A DNA stretch of 64,000 nt from Marinobacter sp. (lineage in GTDB: Bacteria; Pseudomonadota; Gammaproteobacteria; Pseudomonadales; Oleiphilaceae): positions 1 to 64,000 of the forward strand of contig NZ_JACUUB010000006.1 of NCBI RefSeq assembly GCF_014859525.1. The letters run 5' to 3'. This document shows positions 32,655 through 44,549 of the stretch, in pieces. Position numbers and translations under genes: made by a program. Every line of letters starts with the position of its first letter. Position 1 is the first letter of the stretch. The notes below the pieces were generated by a model that worked only from the letters and a program-made list of their open reading frames with translations, was not told where the DNA came from and did not search any database.

Positions 32655-33773
32655 ATGAAACACGAATCTCCGATTAAAAGACGCAAATCCCGCCAGATCA
32701 TGGTCGGGAATGTTCCTGTTGGTGGCGATGCGCCGATTGCCGTGCAGAGTATGACCAATACCAATACTTGCGATGTGAGCGCAACGGTCGATCAAATCGA
32801 AGCTCTGCAGGATGCCGGCGCTGACATTGTGCGGGTATCTGTGCCTTCCATGGAGGCAGCTGAGGCCTTTGGCCAGATTCGTGACCGCGTGTCTTTACCG
32901 CTGGTAGCGGACATTCATTTCGATCATAAGATTGCATTGCGAGTTGCCGAACTGGGTGTTGACTGCTTGCGAATCAACCCGGGAAACATTGGTCGAGATG
33001 ACCGGGTGAGCGCGGTGATCAGTGCTGCCCGGGATCGAAATATTCCTATCCGCATTGGTGTCAACGCCGGTTCGCTGGAAAAAAGCCTGCAGCGTAAGTA
33101 CGGCGAACCGACACCGGAAGCCCTGGTCGAATCGGCCATGAGGCACATTGATATCCTTGATCGGCACGATTTTCAGGATTTTAAAGTCAGTCTGAAGGCG
33201 TCTGATGTGTTTATGACGGTCGCGGCGTATCGCCAGATTGCATCTCAGATCGAGCAGCCACTGCACCTGGGTATTACAGAAGCGGGGGGCTTTCGGTCGG
33301 GCACTGTCAAGTCTGCCATTGGCCTTGGTATGCTTCTGATGGATGGCATTGGCGATACTATCCGGGTGTCTCTGGCCGCGGATCCTGTGCAGGAGATCAA
33401 AGTCGGGTTCGATATTCTCAAGAGCCTTCGCCTGCGCAGCCGGGGTATCAACTTCATTGCCTGCCCAAGCTGCTCGCGTCAGAACTTTGATGTTATCCAG
33501 ACGATGAATGATCTGGAGGAGCGCCTGGAAGATGTCAACACGGCACTCGATGTTGCGATCATCGGTTGCATCGTTAATGGTCCAGGTGAGGCCAAAGAGG
33601 CTGATGTCGGGCTAACCGGCGGCAGCCCGAAGAACCTGTTTTACCTTGATGGCAAACCAAACCAGAAGCTCGACAACATGACGTTGACCGATGATCTGGA
33701 GCGCCTCATCCGGGAACAAGTGAAGAAGCGTCAGGAGCGTGAGGAATCTGTGATCGCGCGCTCAACTGATTGA
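32655..33773 (+). CDS. ispG: 4-hydroxy-3-methylbut-2-en-1-yl diphosphate synthase
   Basis: [34 protein letters not shown]. Confidence 0.98.
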   Translation: MKHESPIKRRKSRQIMVGNVPVGGDAPIAVQSMTNTNTCDVSATVDQIEALQDAGADIVRVSVPSMEAAEAFGQIRDRVSLPLVADIHFDHKIALRVAELGVDCLRINPGNIGRDDRVSAVISAARDRNIPIRIGVNAGSLEKSLQRKYGEPTPEALVESAMRHIDILDRHDFQDFKVSLKASDVFMTVAAYRQIASQIEQPLHLGITEAGGFRSGTVKSAIGLGMLLMDGIGDTIRVSLAADPVQEIKVGFDILKSLRLRSRGINFIACPSCSRQNFDVIQTMNDLEERLEDVNTALDVAIIGCIVNGPGEAKEADVGLTGGSPKNLFYLDGKPNQKLDNMTLTDDLERLIREQVKKRQEREESVIARSTD

Positions 33774-33817
33774 TCGCTTGGACAGACACTCATTTAACAA
33801 CGCATCAGGGTTTTAAC

Positions 33818-35092
33818 TTGGCTAAGATTCAGGCAATTCGCGGAATGAATGACATTCTGCCGGATCAGACACCCGTCTGGCAGTATGTGGAGTCAACCGT
33901 TCGTCGGGTTCTGGGGCAATACGGTTATCAGGAAATCCGTATGCCAGTGGTTGAACAGACCGAGCTGTTCAAGCGCTCGATCGGTGAAGTGACCGATATC
34001 GTTGAAAAAGAGATGTATACCTTTGAAGACCGCAATGGAGACAGTCTGACTCTGCGGCCTGAAGGCACCGCCGGTTGTGTTCGCGCCGCAGAAGAACACG
34101 GATTGCTTTTTAACCAAACCCGTCGCTTGTGGTACACAGGTCCGATGTTTCGGCATGAACGCCCGCAGAAGGGACGGTATCGCCAGTTCCACCAGATTGG
34201 AGTGGAATGTTTTGGCATGACTGGCCCGGATATTGACGCCGAGCTGCTGATACTGACGGCGCGCTTGTGGGCTGCTCTTGGTCTAGCCGGTCATACCCGC
34301 CTGGAAATAAACTCGATCGGGACCAGTGGCGCACGTAAAGTTTACAGACAGGCACTGGTTGACTACCTGGAGCAGTTCAAAGACCAGCTGGATGACGACA
34401 GCAAGCGCAGGTTGTCCACAAACCCTCTGCGGATTCTCGACAGCAAAGACGCTGCCACTCGTAAGATCCTTGAGGATGCCCCCAGTCTTGACGATTACCT
34501 CGACGAAGACTCCCGTGCGCACTTTGAGCAGCTTAAGCTCCTTCTGGATGCCGCAGGTGTGACTTATACCGTTAACCCGGCGCTGGTGCGCGGGCTCGAT
34601 TATTATGGTAAGACGGTTTTCGAGTGGATCACTGACAGTCTTGGGGCACAGGGTACTGTGTGTGCGGGCGGTCGTTACGATGGTCTGGTTGAGCAGTTGG
34701 GCGGCAAGGCGACCGACGCCGTTGGATTTGCGATGGGGCTTGAACGCTTGATCCTGTTGCTTGAAACGCTCGACCTGGTGCCTGAACACGTGAACAATCA
34801 AGCGGATGTGTATGTGACTGTCATGGGCGATAAGGTGATTGCGACTGCGATGGCCATTGCCGAGGAGTTGCGGAATGCTTTACCGGGTAAGGTAGTTGTT
34901 GCGCATTGCGGTGCTGGGAGTTTCAAAAGCCAGATGAAGAAAGCCGATCGCAGCGGCGCCCGGTACGCGATTATTCTTGGTGAAAATGAGTTGGCCAGTG
35001 GTAACGTCGGTTTGAAGTCGCTGCGAGACGACGAACCACAGCAAGACGTACCGCGAGCTGAATTGGCACAGGCATTGATCAACAAGTTTTGA
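33818..35092 (+). CDS. hisS: Histidyl-tRNA synthetase
   Basis: [39 protein letters not shown] start inferred. Confidence 0.97.
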   Translation: MAKIQAIRGMNDILPDQTPVWQYVESTVRRVLGQYGYQEIRMPVVEQTELFKRSIGEVTDIVEKEMYTFEDRNGDSLTLRPEGTAGCVRAAEEHGLLFNQTRRLWYTGPMFRHERPQKGRYRQFHQIGVECFGMTGPDIDAELLILTARLWAALGLAGHTRLEINSIGTSGARKVYRQALVDYLEQFKDQLDDDSKRRLSTNPLRILDSKDAATRKILEDAPSLDDYLDEDSRAHFEQLKLLLDAAGVTYTVNPALVRGLDYYGKTVFEWITDSLGAQGTVCAGGRYDGLVEQLGGKATDAVGFAMGLERLILLLETLDLVPEHVNNQADVYVTVMGDKVIATAMAIAEELRNALPGKVVVAHCGAGSFKSQMKKADRSGARYAIILGENELASGNVGLKSLRDDEPQQDVPRAELAQALINKF

Positions 35093-35139
35093 ATATTTTT
35101 GTATAAGAACAGTGACACTATTTTTTAACAGGAGTTTAC

Positions 35140-35796
35140 ATGGCTGAGTTGCGCACCGAAGAGGAACAGGTCCAGGCGATAAAGGACTGGTGGAAGAAGA
35201 ACGGAAGTTCTTTGATGATTGGTATCGGTGCCGCTTTGGCAATCGTATTTGGCTGGCAGGCATGGCAAAGCAACCAAGCGCAGCAACGCGCCGAAGCGGC
35301 GAATCAATTTGCGACCTTGCTTAACGCCTTCTCTGATGAAAGCGACGAGAATGCCAGCCAGACCATTACTTATGTGGCTCAGACCCTCCGTGATGATTAC
35401 AGCAAGAGCGCTTATGCCATTTATGGCAATCTGGTGCTTGCTCGCCAGCAGATTATGCTCGACAGCGATGTTGAGGGGGCGATTGATTCTCTTCAGTGGG
35501 CGCTTAAACAGGCTTCTGATTACCCGGCGCTGAGCCTGGTGGTTCGCAACAGACTTGCCCGCGCTCAGTTTGCAGCTGAGCACTATGATGATGCGCTGGC
35601 AACGCTCGATGGCGCTGGAAAAGCAGATGCCTTTGCCGGCATATTTTCTGAACTGCGAGGTGACATCCTGCTGGTTAAAGGCGATGCAGACGGTGCTCGT
35701 GAGGCGTACCTGGCAGCACGCGAGCAAAACCAACAGGGGCGTAACAGTATTCTTGAGCTGAAGCTTTCTGACCTTGGCGTCGGGGAGGGGGCCTGA
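35140..35796 (+). CDS. YfgM family SecYEG-associated TPR protein
   Basis: TEEEQVQAIKDWWKKNGSSLMIGIGAALAIVFGWQAWQ; between hisS and bamB. Confidence 0.92.
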   Translation: MAELRTEEEQVQAIKDWWKKNGSSLMIGIGAALAIVFGWQAWQSNQAQQRAEAANQFATLLNAFSDESDENASQTITYVAQTLRDDYSKSAYAIYGNLVLARQQIMLDSDVEGAIDSLQWALKQASDYPALSLVVRNRLARAQFAAEHYDDALATLDGAGKADAFAGIFSELRGDILLVKGDADGAREAYLAAREQNQQGRNSILELKLSDLGVGEGA

Positions 35797-36962
35797 TGCG
35801 CTTTGTCCGCAACAGGTTTGTTACATTTCCGATAGCGTCTTTGTTGCTGCTTTTGCTTGCCGGTTGCAGCACCAAAGACACGTTCGAGCAGCCGTTGCCG
35901 GTTCCGGACATTGATGCAACGGTTGAGTTCAAACGTGTTTGGACCATGTCCGTTGGCAAAGGGCATGATGACCAATTCCTTCACTTGGCGCCCTTGTATG
36001 CCGGTGACGTCATATATGCGGCTTCGGCTGATGGTCTTCTGGTTGCGGTAGAGCCCGAGAACGGCAAAGCACGCTGGCAGCGGAGATCGAAAGACCGCAT
36101 CTTTGCGGGTATCGGTGGCGATAACAGTCAGCTCTACTACATCACCCGTAATGCAGAATTAGTGGCATTGTCGCGGGAAACCAGCGAAGAGATCTGGCGT
36201 TCACCTTTGCCCACCGAAGGCCTGGCTGCGCCGCAGTCCAACGGAGCTCTGGTGGTTGCTCAAACCACCGATGGTCGGGTTATAGGATTTGATGCGCGCG
36301 ACGGCGAGCGACGCTGGCAATACGATGGTCAGGTGCCGGTGTTGGCGATGCGAACCGCAGCAGCTCCGCTGGTTGGCGGTGACGTGGTGATTGCCTCTTT
36401 TGCCAACGGCAGGGTGATTGCGCTCACGGCCGATGCTGGCCAGCCAATCTGGCAGTATGAAGTCGGTCAGCCGCAGGGTAGAACCGAGCTTGAGCGTTTG
36501 GTGGACATTGGCGGTCAACCGCTGGTGCTCGATTCCGCGATCATGGTTGCCGGCTATCAGGGTAAACTGGCGCTGATCGATATTCGCTCGGGTCAGGAGA
36601 TCTGGAGCCGCCGGGCGTCCAGCTTCTATGCGCCGAGCATTGGCGCTGGCAATATTTTTCTGGCCTCCGCAAATGGGGATATTGTTGCGTTTCGTGGTAA
36701 TGACCGCAGGGAACTCTGGCAACAGAATCGCCTGTCGTGGCGCCAGCTGACGCAACCGGTTGTGGTTGGTGAACATCTGGTTACGGGCGATTTTGAAGGC
36801 TATCTGCACGCACTCTCGCTGAGCGATGGCAGTCTTCAGGGCCAGATGAAGTTTGACAGTGACGGTATCCGCGTACCGGTCCAGATCATCGAAGGTGGTA
36901 ACCTGTTAATATACGGAAATGGTGGGCGCATGGCCGTTTTTACGTTAAAAACGAAAAAGTAG
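35796..36962 (+). CDS. bamB: Outer membrane assembly lipoprotein BamB
   Basis: Lipobox LAGC; repeated PQQ/beta-propeller blades. Confidence 0.96.
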   Translation: MRFVRNRFVTFPIASLLLLLLAGCSTKDTFEQPLPVPDIDATVEFKRVWTMSVGKGHDDQFLHLAPLYAGDVIYAASADGLLVAVEPENGKARWQRRSKDRIFAGIGGDNSQLYYITRNAELVALSRETSEEIWRSPLPTEGLAAPQSNGALVVAQTTDGRVIGFDARDGERRWQYDGQVPVLAMRTAAAPLVGGDVVIASFANGRVIALTADAGQPIWQYEVGQPQGRTELERLVDIGGQPLVLDSAIMVAGYQGKLALIDIRSGQEIWSRRASSFYAPSIGAGNIFLASANGDIVAFRGNDRRELWQQNRLSWRQLTQPVVVGEHLVTGDFEGYLHALSLSDGSLQGQMKFDSDGIRVPVQIIEGGNLLIYGNGGRMAVFTLKTKK

Positions 36963-36981
36963 TGCCGCCAATTTATCGAAC

Positions 36982-37004
36982 AGCCCGGCCCTAGCCGGGC
37001 TTTT
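36982..37004 (+). terminator. Intrinsic terminator between bamB and der
   Basis: AGCCCGGC CCTA GCCGGGCTTTT. Confidence 0.75.
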
Positions 37005-37027
37005 GACCTTTTACATAGCAGACACTT

Positions 37028-38443
37028 ATGACCCCAGTTATTGCCCTGGTAGGACGCCCGAATGTTGGTAAGTCCACCCTCTTTAATCAAATGACCCGAT
37101 CCCGTGATGCCTTGGTCGCGAACTTTCCGGGTTTAACCCGTGACCGTAAATACGGTGAGGGCAACTACGAGGGGCGCAAGTTTATTGTCATCGATACCGG
37201 TGGTCTCACCGGCGATGAAGTGGGTCTGGATGCAGAAATGGCCCGCCAGTCAATGCAGGCTGTGGAAGAAGCTGACATCGTACTGTTTATCGTTGATGGT
37301 CGCTCGGGGTTGACCGCGGGCGATGAGATGATTTCGGATCACCTGAGGAAATCTGGCAAGGTGGCGCATCTGGTTGTGAATAAAACCGATGGCCAGGACC
37401 CGGATATTGCGTCTGCAGACTTCCATTCACTTGGCTATGCCACGACGTTTCAGATCGCCGCATCCCATAACCGTGGTATCAGGTCGATGTTGGAGATTTT
37501 GCTGCCGGAAGATTTGGAAGACCAGGATCAGGCCGACCGTTACCCAGGTATTCGTATTGGTGTAGTAGGGCGTCCGAATGTGGGTAAATCGACGCTGGTA
37601 AACCGGATGCTGGGTGAAGAGCGGGTGGTGGTTTACGATATGCCTGGCACGACCCGAGACAGCGTATACATCCCCTATGAGCGCCACGGTCATGAGTATA
37701 CATTGATTGATACGGCCGGCGTACGTCGTCGCAAGAACGTTCACGAGGTGGTCGAGAAGTTTTCCATTATCAAGACGCTTCAGGCGATCGACGATGCGCA
37801 TGTTGTGATTCTGGTGATTGACGCCCGCGATGGTTTGGTGGATCAGGATATGCACCTGATCGGCTTTGTACTGGACGCAGGTCGATCATTGGTAATCGCC
37901 ATCAACAAGTGGGATGGAATGGCGCCCGAAGATCGTGAGAAGGTAAAAGAGCAAGTGGCACGACGTCTGGATTTTCTGGACTATGCAGATAAGTATTACA
38001 TCTCGGCATTGCATGGCACGGGAGTGGGCTCCATGTATGAATCTGTCCAGGCGTGTTACGAATCTGCGATGTCAAAGTGGCCAACCAATCGGCTGACAGC
38101 GATTCTGCAGGATGCAGTGGCACAGCACCAGCCCCCGATGGTTCATGGCAGGCGCATCAAATTGCGTTATGCCCACCAGGGTGGCTCGAATCCGCCGGTG
38201 GTCGTTGTTCATGGTAACCAGGTCGATTCATTGCCGGGGGCCTACAAACGCTACCTTGAGAACACATTCCGTAAAGTGTTGAAGGTGGTTGGTTCACCGA
38301 TCCGGTTTGAGTTCAAATCTGGCGACAACCCCTTCGCTGCCAAGGTGGATCGTATGACGCCACGGCAAAAGGTCAAAAAGGACAACGACATCAAGAAAGG
38401 CAGGACTGTCCGGAAAACCCGGCAAAAGAGCGTTAAACGCTGA
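37028..38443 (+). CDS. der: Ribosome biogenesis GTPase Der (EngA)
   Basis: Two G domains: [12 protein letters not shown] and [12 protein letters not shown]. Confidence 0.98.
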   Translation: MTPVIALVGRPNVGKSTLFNQMTRSRDALVANFPGLTRDRKYGEGNYEGRKFIVIDTGGLTGDEVGLDAEMARQSMQAVEEADIVLFIVDGRSGLTAGDEMISDHLRKSGKVAHLVVNKTDGQDPDIASADFHSLGYATTFQIAASHNRGIRSMLEILLPEDLEDQDQADRYPGIRIGVVGRPNVGKSTLVNRMLGEERVVVYDMPGTTRDSVYIPYERHGHEYTLIDTAGVRRRKNVHEVVEKFSIIKTLQAIDDAHVVILVIDARDGLVDQDMHLIGFVLDAGRSLVIAINKWDGMAPEDREKVKEQVARRLDFLDYADKYYISALHGTGVGSMYESVQACYESAMSKWPTNRLTAILQDAVAQHQPPMVHGRRIKLRYAHQGGSNPPVVVVHGNQVDSLPGAYKRYLENTFRKVLKVVGSPIRFEFKSGDNPFAAKVDRMTPRQKVKKDNDIKKGRTVRKTRQKSVKR

Positions 38444-38466
38444 TTTGCCGGAGCTGCAATACAATC

Positions 38467-38495
38467 CAGGGTTGGCGGCGCTCAGACCAACCCTG
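38467..38495. terminator. Convergent der/pta hairpin overlapping the pta stop codon
   Basis: CAGGGTTGG ... CCAACCCTG. Confidence 0.55.
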
Positions 38496-40635
38496 AAGTC
38501 TCCACTTGTTGGGCCTGAACGGCCGTCAGCGCAATGGTAAAGACAATGTCTTCAACCAGTGCACCGCGAGACAAATCATTTACAGGTTTTCTCAGGCCCT
38601 GAAGCATCGGCCCGACACTCACAACGTTGGCGCTTCGTTGAACGGCCTTGTAGGTCGTGTTGCCGGTGTTGAGATCGGGGAACACAAATACGGTCGCCTT
38701 ACCGGCCACTTTACTGTCTGGTGCCTTGGCTCGTCCGACGCTCTCAATGGCCGCTGCATCGTATTGCAGGGGGCCGTCAATCAGCAGATCAGGGCGCCTT
38801 TCCAGGGCAATTCTGGTTGCCTCCCGAACTTTGTCGACATCAACGCCGGTCCCGGATTCTCCGGTGCTGTAACTGATCATGGCGATTACCGGTTCTATTC
38901 CGAAGGCTTCTGCCGATTCAGCGCTCTGTATGGCAATATCGGCGAGCTCTTCTGCATTGGGATCCGGGTTGATGGCGCAATCGCCATATACGAGCACTTG
39001 CTGGGGGAGCAGCATGAAAAAGACCGAAGACACCACTTTGGCGTTGTCATGGGTTTTGATCAGTTGTAATGCCGGGCGTACGGTGTTGGCGGTCGTGTGA
39101 ATGGCACCGGAGACCAGGCCGTCGGCCTCATCCAGGGCAACCATCATGGTGCCTAAAACGACGTTGTCTTCGAGCATGGCTTCGGCCATGTCGTGGGTTA
39201 GCCCCTTATGCTTGCGAAGCTCTACCATCGGCGCAATGTAGCGTTCTCGCACCGATTGTGGGTCCAGAATCTCCAGGTCTTCGGGAATGTCGGCGCCCTG
39301 AGAGCTCGCCACAGACCTTATCTCATGGGGATTGCCAATCAGAACGCATCGGGCAAGTTTGCGCTGGTGACAGATAATCGCTGCCTGCACTGTTCGTGGT
39401 TCGTTGCCCTCCGGCAGTACAATCCGTTTATTCGCGGCCCGCGCCTGCTCTGATAACCGGTAGCGGAACGCGGGTGGCGATAGCCGGCTTTGCCGAGCCA
39501 CCTTCAGGTGCTCCTGTAACCAGCCGGTGTCGATGCGGGTGGCAACAGACTCCATGGCTTGCTCTATGCGATCGGGATCATCGATCGGGATCGTGGCGGA
39601 GAAGTTGGCCAGCATGTGGGCGGTTTCATAGGTGTTGTTGGGCGAACTTAACACTGGCAAACCCGTTCCGAGTGCGCGCCGGCACAATTCGATAACCCGA
39701 TCATCAGGTATCATACCGCCAGTGAGCATAAGGCCCGCAAGCGGTACGCCATTCAGTGCGGCCACTGCAGTGGTTACCACGATATCGTCCCGATCTCCCG
39801 GAGTGACCAACAGAGTCCCGGGTCTTAGGGTATCGGTCATGTTGCGAATGGTTCGGGCGCAGACCGACACGTGTTGAACGCGCCGTTGCTGCATCTGGCC
39901 TTCGTGGAGTACCTGAATTTCAAGTTCCCTTGCGACATCAGACACCCGAGGTGCCAGAAGCTCGGGCTGCCAAGCTATCTGACCTAACAGGTGAAAACGT
40001 TTGGAACGGAACACTTCGCAGGACTTTTGGTAGTCGATGGCAGGACTGCTTTGGCCCGGCTGATGATCCAGAGCCATACCGGATTTTTCGGGTTCACCGA
40101 CTTTGTTAAGAATGACGGCGATTACGTCTGGATCAGACGGCGCGGCAAACAGCCGCGCTGAGAAATCCAGTTCCTCATCCATTTGTTGTGCGCTACAGGC
40201 TCTGGGTGTGCTGACCAGAATCACTTCAGAGCCAAGATTACGGGCAACTTCAACATTCAGCCTGGCAATGTAGGCCTCGCTTCGATCGGGTACCAGTCCT
40301 TCGATGATGACCACATCGAAATCTTTTGCCACCTTGTGGTACTCGCCAACGATGTTTTCTAGAAGTAGGTCCGCTCTACCTTGATTCAGTTGTTGTTGTG
40401 CATCCTTGAGCGGTATTGGTTCAGGTGTTTTAAGGTGACTGCGTGCCCTTACAAACTCTACCGAGGAATCCTTGCCCTCGTTGTGCAGGGCTTCACCCCG
40501 ATGGACAGATTGGCTGAAGGGTTTGTAGAAACCCACACTCACGCCTTCACGTTCCAGGGCTCGTAACAGGCCCAGGCACACCGAGGTCAGTCCTGAGTCG
40601 AGGGATGTGGGCGCGATAAAGAGACTCTTTGCCAT
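38482..40635 (-). CDS. pta: Phosphate acetyltransferase
   Basis: MAKSLFIAPTSLDSGLTSVCLGLLRAL; DRAP-like domain and C-terminal PTA_PTB domain. Confidence 0.97.
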   Translation of the reverse strand: MAKSLFIAPTSLDSGLTSVCLGLLRALEREGVSVGFYKPFSQSVHRGEALHNEGKDSSVEFVRARSHLKTPEPIPLKDAQQQLNQGRADLLLENIVGEYHKVAKDFDVVIIEGLVPDRSEAYIARLNVEVARNLGSEVILVSTPRACSAQQMDEELDFSARLFAAPSDPDVIAVILNKVGEPEKSGMALDHQPGQSSPAIDYQKSCEVFRSKRFHLLGQIAWQPELLAPRVSDVARELEIQVLHEGQMQQRRVQHVSVCARTIRNMTDTLRPGTLLVTPGDRDDIVVTTAVAALNGVPLAGLMLTGGMIPDDRVIELCRRALGTGLPVLSSPNNTYETAHMLANFSATIPIDDPDRIEQAMESVATRIDTGWLQEHLKVARQSRLSPPAFRYRLSEQARAANKRIVLPEGNEPRTVQAAIICHQRKLARCVLIGNPHEIRSVASSQGADIPEDLEILDPQSVRERYIAPMVELRKHKGLTHDMAEAMLEDNVVLGTMMVALDEADGLVSGAIHTTANTVRPALQLIKTHDNAKVVSSVFFMLLPQQVLVYGDCAINPDPNAEELADIAIQSAESAEAFGIEPVIAMISYSTGESGTGVDVDKVREATRIALERRPDLLIDGPLQYDAAAIESVGRAKAPDSKVAGKATVFVFPDLNTGNTTYKAVQRSANVVSVGPMLQGLRKPVNDLSRGALVEDIVFTIALTAVQAQQVETSGLV

Positions 40636-40663
40636 AGTCGGTTCCGATTTCATCCTTGCGGAT

Positions 40664-41851
40664 TTATTGAGGATTGGCGAGCCGGCCTGCTTCCCTGGCG
40701 ATGACCAGCTCTTCATTTGTCGGGATTACCAGCACCGGGAAGCGGGAGTCGGCGTCACTGATATAGCCCTCACTGAACTGGCCGTGATGGGCGTTCAGGT
40801 CTGAATCAAGCGTGATGCCCATGAGCGTCAGGTGCTGGAGTGTTTGGGCTCTGACTCGGGCACTGTTTTCACCAATGCCGCCGGTAAATACGAGTGCGTC
40901 AAGACGTTTGAGTGAGGCCATCATCGCACCAAAATATTTCGCCAGCCGGTAACAGAAGACATCAATGGCCAAACTTGACGGTTCATGGCCGTGATCGGCC
41001 AGTTCGCACAGCGAGCGCATATCGTTGGTTTGACCGGAGAGACCGAGTAAACCGCTTTCCTGATTCAGGACCCGGTGGGCGTCGCTTGCATTAACGCCGC
41101 GACTGGCAAGGTAGTCAAACAACCCCGGGTCTATGTCACCACTGCGGGTGCCCATTACAAGCCCCTCCAGCGGCGTAAGCCCCATACTGGTGTCTTTGCT
41201 GATACCGTCTTCTATTGCAGTAATGCTGCAGCCGTTGCCCAGGTGTGCAGAGATGATCGACGTGGTTGCCGGTGTTCTGTTCAGATGGCGCGCCGCCTCC
41301 TGAACCATGAAGTAATGGCTGGTACCGTGGAAGCCATAGCGGCGCACGGCCCACTCACGATAATAGCGTTCAGGTAGAGCGTACAGGTAGGCGCGCGGTG
41401 GCAGAGTCTGATGAAACGCGGTGTCAAACACGGCAACCTGAGGGCTCTCGGGGAACATATTTCTGGTCGCTCGTATACCGACCAGGTTGACTGGGTTGTG
41501 CAGCGGTGCCAATGCCGCGCATTCGTGAATGGCCTGAACGGTGATGTCGTCAATCAACACCGCCTCGCGGAATGACTCACCTCCGTGAACAACCCGATGA
41601 CCGATCGACACTGGCTTGCCGTTCATCAGATTGCGGTCTTCAAATGCATGCACCAGAGCCTGTAAGGCTTGCTCATGGGACGCGTGGGCAGGCAGAGGAA
41701 TAGGGTTGTCATCCCCGGAAATACGCGCGCTGGCGTCGGCGCTGTTCAGGCGTTCAGCCAGGGCGGATGCTTTCCTCTCACAGTGAATGTCAAACAGAGC
41801 CAGCTTGATTGATGAGCTGCCGCAGTTTACGACCAGTATCGTTTCGTCCAT
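40664..41851 (-). CDS. ackA: Acetate kinase
   Basis: ILVVNCGSSSIKLALFD; GHRVVHGGE; FHGTSHYF; FTGGIGENS. Confidence 0.98.
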   Translation of the reverse strand: MDETILVVNCGSSSIKLALFDIHCERKASALAERLNSADASARISGDDNPIPLPAHASHEQALQALVHAFEDRNLMNGKPVSIGHRVVHGGESFREAVLIDDITVQAIHECAALAPLHNPVNLVGIRATRNMFPESPQVAVFDTAFHQTLPPRAYLYALPERYYREWAVRRYGFHGTSHYFMVQEAARHLNRTPATTSIISAHLGNGCSITAIEDGISKDTSMGLTPLEGLVMGTRSGDIDPGLFDYLASRGVNASDAHRVLNQESGLLGLSGQTNDMRSLCELADHGHEPSSLAIDVFCYRLAKYFGAMMASLKRLDALVFTGGIGENSARVRAQTLQHLTLMGITLDSDLNAHHGQFSEGYISDADSRFPVLVIPTNEELVIAREAGRLANPQ

Positions 41852-41875
41852 GCCAAATAATGCCGTGCCAGTGGT

Positions 41876-44332
41876 TCAGGAAGTTGCCCGATGGCTGGTT
41901 TCAAGCCAATGCATAAAGTCCTGCTCGGGCAGGGGGCGACTGTAAAAGTAACCCTGGGAATAGTCGCAGCCTTCCGCTTGAAGAAAGTGGGTCTGCGCCT
42001 CTTGTTCGACACCCTCAGCAATGACTGTCAGGCCGAGGCTGTGGGCCATGTTGATAATGGCGCGCACCAGAGATGCGTCGCCACTTTCTTTCAATACATC
42101 CTGAATAAAGGATTTGTCAATTTTAAGGGTATCAAACGGATAGCTCTTCAGGTAGCTGAGTGCGGAATAGCCGGTCCCGAAATCATCAACCGAAAGCCGC
42201 ACACCGGACCGGTCCAGTTGCCGAAGGATGTCGGCGGTTTCGATGGTGTTATCCAGTATCAGACGTTCGGTGATTTCGAGTTCGAGCAACTCAGGCCGCA
42301 GCCCACTGGCATTGAGCGACCGCATGACGGCATCGGTAAAGCCGGAGTCACGGAATTGTCGTGGTGAAACGTTAACCGCAATCGAGAGGTCATCAAGCCC
42401 GGTGATTGCCTGCCAGCTTATCGCAGCCTGGCACGCCTCATGGATCACCCATTCGCCAATGGGAATAATCAGGCCGGTTTCTTCAGCCAGTGGAATAAAA
42501 CGGTCTGGCATGACCAGGCCCATCGCTGGATTGTTCCATCGCAGCAGGGCTTCTGCACCAATGAAGCGGCCAGACGCTGTTTCAATAATAGGCTGATAAT
42601 AAAGTTCAAACTCTCCCAGCTCTAGCGCTTTGCGCATGTGGGATTCCATTTGCAGGCGCTCGTGAGAGACCTCGGTCATTTCAGGTGTGAACCGTGCGTA
42701 AGAACTTTTTCCCTGGTGTTTGGCCTGGTACATTGCCGCATCGGCGTGCTGAAGGAGAGTGCCGCTGTTGTCTGAATCCGAAGGGAAGGTGGCGATGCCA
42801 ATGCTGGTAGTGACAAACACTTCCTGGTTGTTGAGCATGAAGGCGGTTGAAAACGTTTTCAGGATTCGCTCCGCAACCTGGCATGAAGCCTCAGGGCCGG
42901 TAAGGCCCGGCAGTATCACCAGAAATTCATCGCCACCGAGGCGGGCAACCGTACTGGTGCCCCGCAGGCAACTGGAGATGCGTCGCGCAGCCTCCACCAG
43001 GAGGTTATCACCGGCATCATGACCGAGGGTGTCGTTAATGTGCTTGAAGTTGTCCAGATCGAGGAACATGACGCCAACCTGGGAGTTGTCGCGCCGGGCC
43101 TGAGCCAGTGCAAGTTTCAAACGGTCGAGCGCCAGCATTCGGTTTGGTAACCCGGTGAGAATGTCGTAGTTGGCCTGGCGCAACAATTGCTGTTCGTAAC
43201 GCTTTCGGATGCTGATGTCTTCGCCCAATATCAGGTAGCCGTTAGTCTCGCCGTTGTTATCGCGGATCGGAGTAACCACCAGCTGCTCCCAGTATCGCTC
43301 ACCATTACGGCGGATACTGTTAACCTCGCCCTGCCACACGCCAACGCGCTGAACCTGTAACCGTATAGACTGCCAAAGTTGTCGGGCTTCCTGCACATCC
43401 ATGCTGTTTTCAATAAGGTTGGATGGATGCTTTCCAACGATGTCATCAATGCCGTGGCCGGTAAGCTGGCTGAATTTTTGGTTGGCGTACTCGATTCGCC
43501 ATTGGCGATCGCAGATAAGGACAGAGGAGGGACTTTGGTCAATGGCTTTGGAGAACTTGAGAATATCTGCGGCGTCCCGTTCACGCCGTGCGACGTCCTG
43601 ATTCAGACGTTCCCGCATCTCGTTTATGGCGTCCGTGACCATGCCCAGCTCATCTTTGTTATTGGCCACGCTGTCTGGGCGGTCAAGCACCAACGGTCGT
43701 GACAAGTTTCGTAGTGATACGTCTTTCGTGTAGTCGGCCATAGCGGTCAGGTGGCGGGTGACCAGGTGCTGAAAGATCCACAGGATCAGGACAGACACAA
43801 AAAAGACGGTAAGAAACTGAGTGGCGAGAGTGACGCCCACCTTCCGGCGAAGCTCCGCATAGACTCTGTCGAGATTGGCCGTTATGGCCAGTTCGCCCAG
43901 CCGGAATTCTGCGCCGTCGCGCTGAATAAGCTCGAAACTGTGGGACAGGGTGTCGGCTTGCCTGGGGATTTCACCCATGACCAACTCAGAATCGGGTTCT
44001 ATTCTGAGTCGCAGGTGGGTGATGTCTGGCAGACTAAGAATGCCCTCCATTTGTGTCTGGAGAAGTTTCTGATCGAGAGCCCATAGGCTTCTGGCAAGGC
44101 TGGAAGCATAGCCAGACTCAATGACCTGCATGCGCTCTTCAATTAAGCCCAGATCTTTTCGATAGTCGGAATAGATTTGTACAGCCGCTGCGAGCAGTGT
44201 GAAGGCAGTACTGAACAGAAGAATCCACGCCAGGAGCCGGAAGGACAGTGGCGAGGCTTTCCGAATGCGCCTTAATCGGGTCGTAATCTCAGGCATGTTA
44301 CGAACTTCGCCATCACATTGGATATCGGACAT
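41876..44332 (-). CDS. Membrane PAS-GGDEF-EAL protein, both catalytic signatures intact
   Basis: ARLGGDEFLVILPG; GAEALLRWNNP; DDFGTGYSALSYL; two N-terminal TM segments and periplasmic sensor. Confidence 0.95.
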   Translation of the reverse strand: MSDIQCDGEVRNMPEITTRLRRIRKASPLSFRLLAWILLFSTAFTLLAAAVQIYSDYRKDLGLIEERMQVIESGYASSLARSLWALDQKLLQTQMEGILSLPDITHLRLRIEPDSELVMGEIPRQADTLSHSFELIQRDGAEFRLGELAITANLDRVYAELRRKVGVTLATQFLTVFFVSVLILWIFQHLVTRHLTAMADYTKDVSLRNLSRPLVLDRPDSVANNKDELGMVTDAINEMRERLNQDVARRERDAADILKFSKAIDQSPSSVLICDRQWRIEYANQKFSQLTGHGIDDIVGKHPSNLIENSMDVQEARQLWQSIRLQVQRVGVWQGEVNSIRRNGERYWEQLVVTPIRDNNGETNGYLILGEDISIRKRYEQQLLRQANYDILTGLPNRMLALDRLKLALAQARRDNSQVGVMFLDLDNFKHINDTLGHDAGDNLLVEAARRISSCLRGTSTVARLGGDEFLVILPGLTGPEASCQVAERILKTFSTAFMLNNQEVFVTTSIGIATFPSDSDNSGTLLQHADAAMYQAKHQGKSSYARFTPEMTEVSHERLQMESHMRKALELGEFELYYQPIIETASGRFIGAEALLRWNNPAMGLVMPDRFIPLAEETGLIIPIGEWVIHEACQAAISWQAITGLDDLSIAVNVSPRQFRDSGFTDAVMRSLNASGLRPELLELEITERLILDNTIETADILRQLDRSGVRLSVDDFGTGYSALSYLKSYPFDTLKIDKSFIQDVLKESGDASLVRAIINMAHSLGLTVIAEGVEQEAQTHFLQAEGCDYSQGYFYSRPLPEQDFMHWLETSHRATS

Positions 44333-44468
44333 GGGGTGGAACTATGAGAACTTATCCTGTATCCGACTATAGCAGCTGTTTATTACGAATGCGCTGTATA
44401 GGCAGGAAATGCCTGACAAATCTGGAGCGTGATTCTCAGTTTCGAATTCACGAATCGAATAGTTGACT

Positions 44469-44482
44469 TTGATGCAGATCAA
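44469..44482 (+). promoter_or_regulatory. FNR/Anr box TTGATGCAGATCAA
   Basis: Exact match to TTGAT-N4-ATCAA, 67 bp before the small ORF at 44550. Confidence 0.75.
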
Positions 44483-44549
44483 TACTAACGGCGTGGCAGG
44501 GGCGTAACCTGAGCTTAGTCAAGTTTCAGAACGGCCGGGAGAAGTTGAT

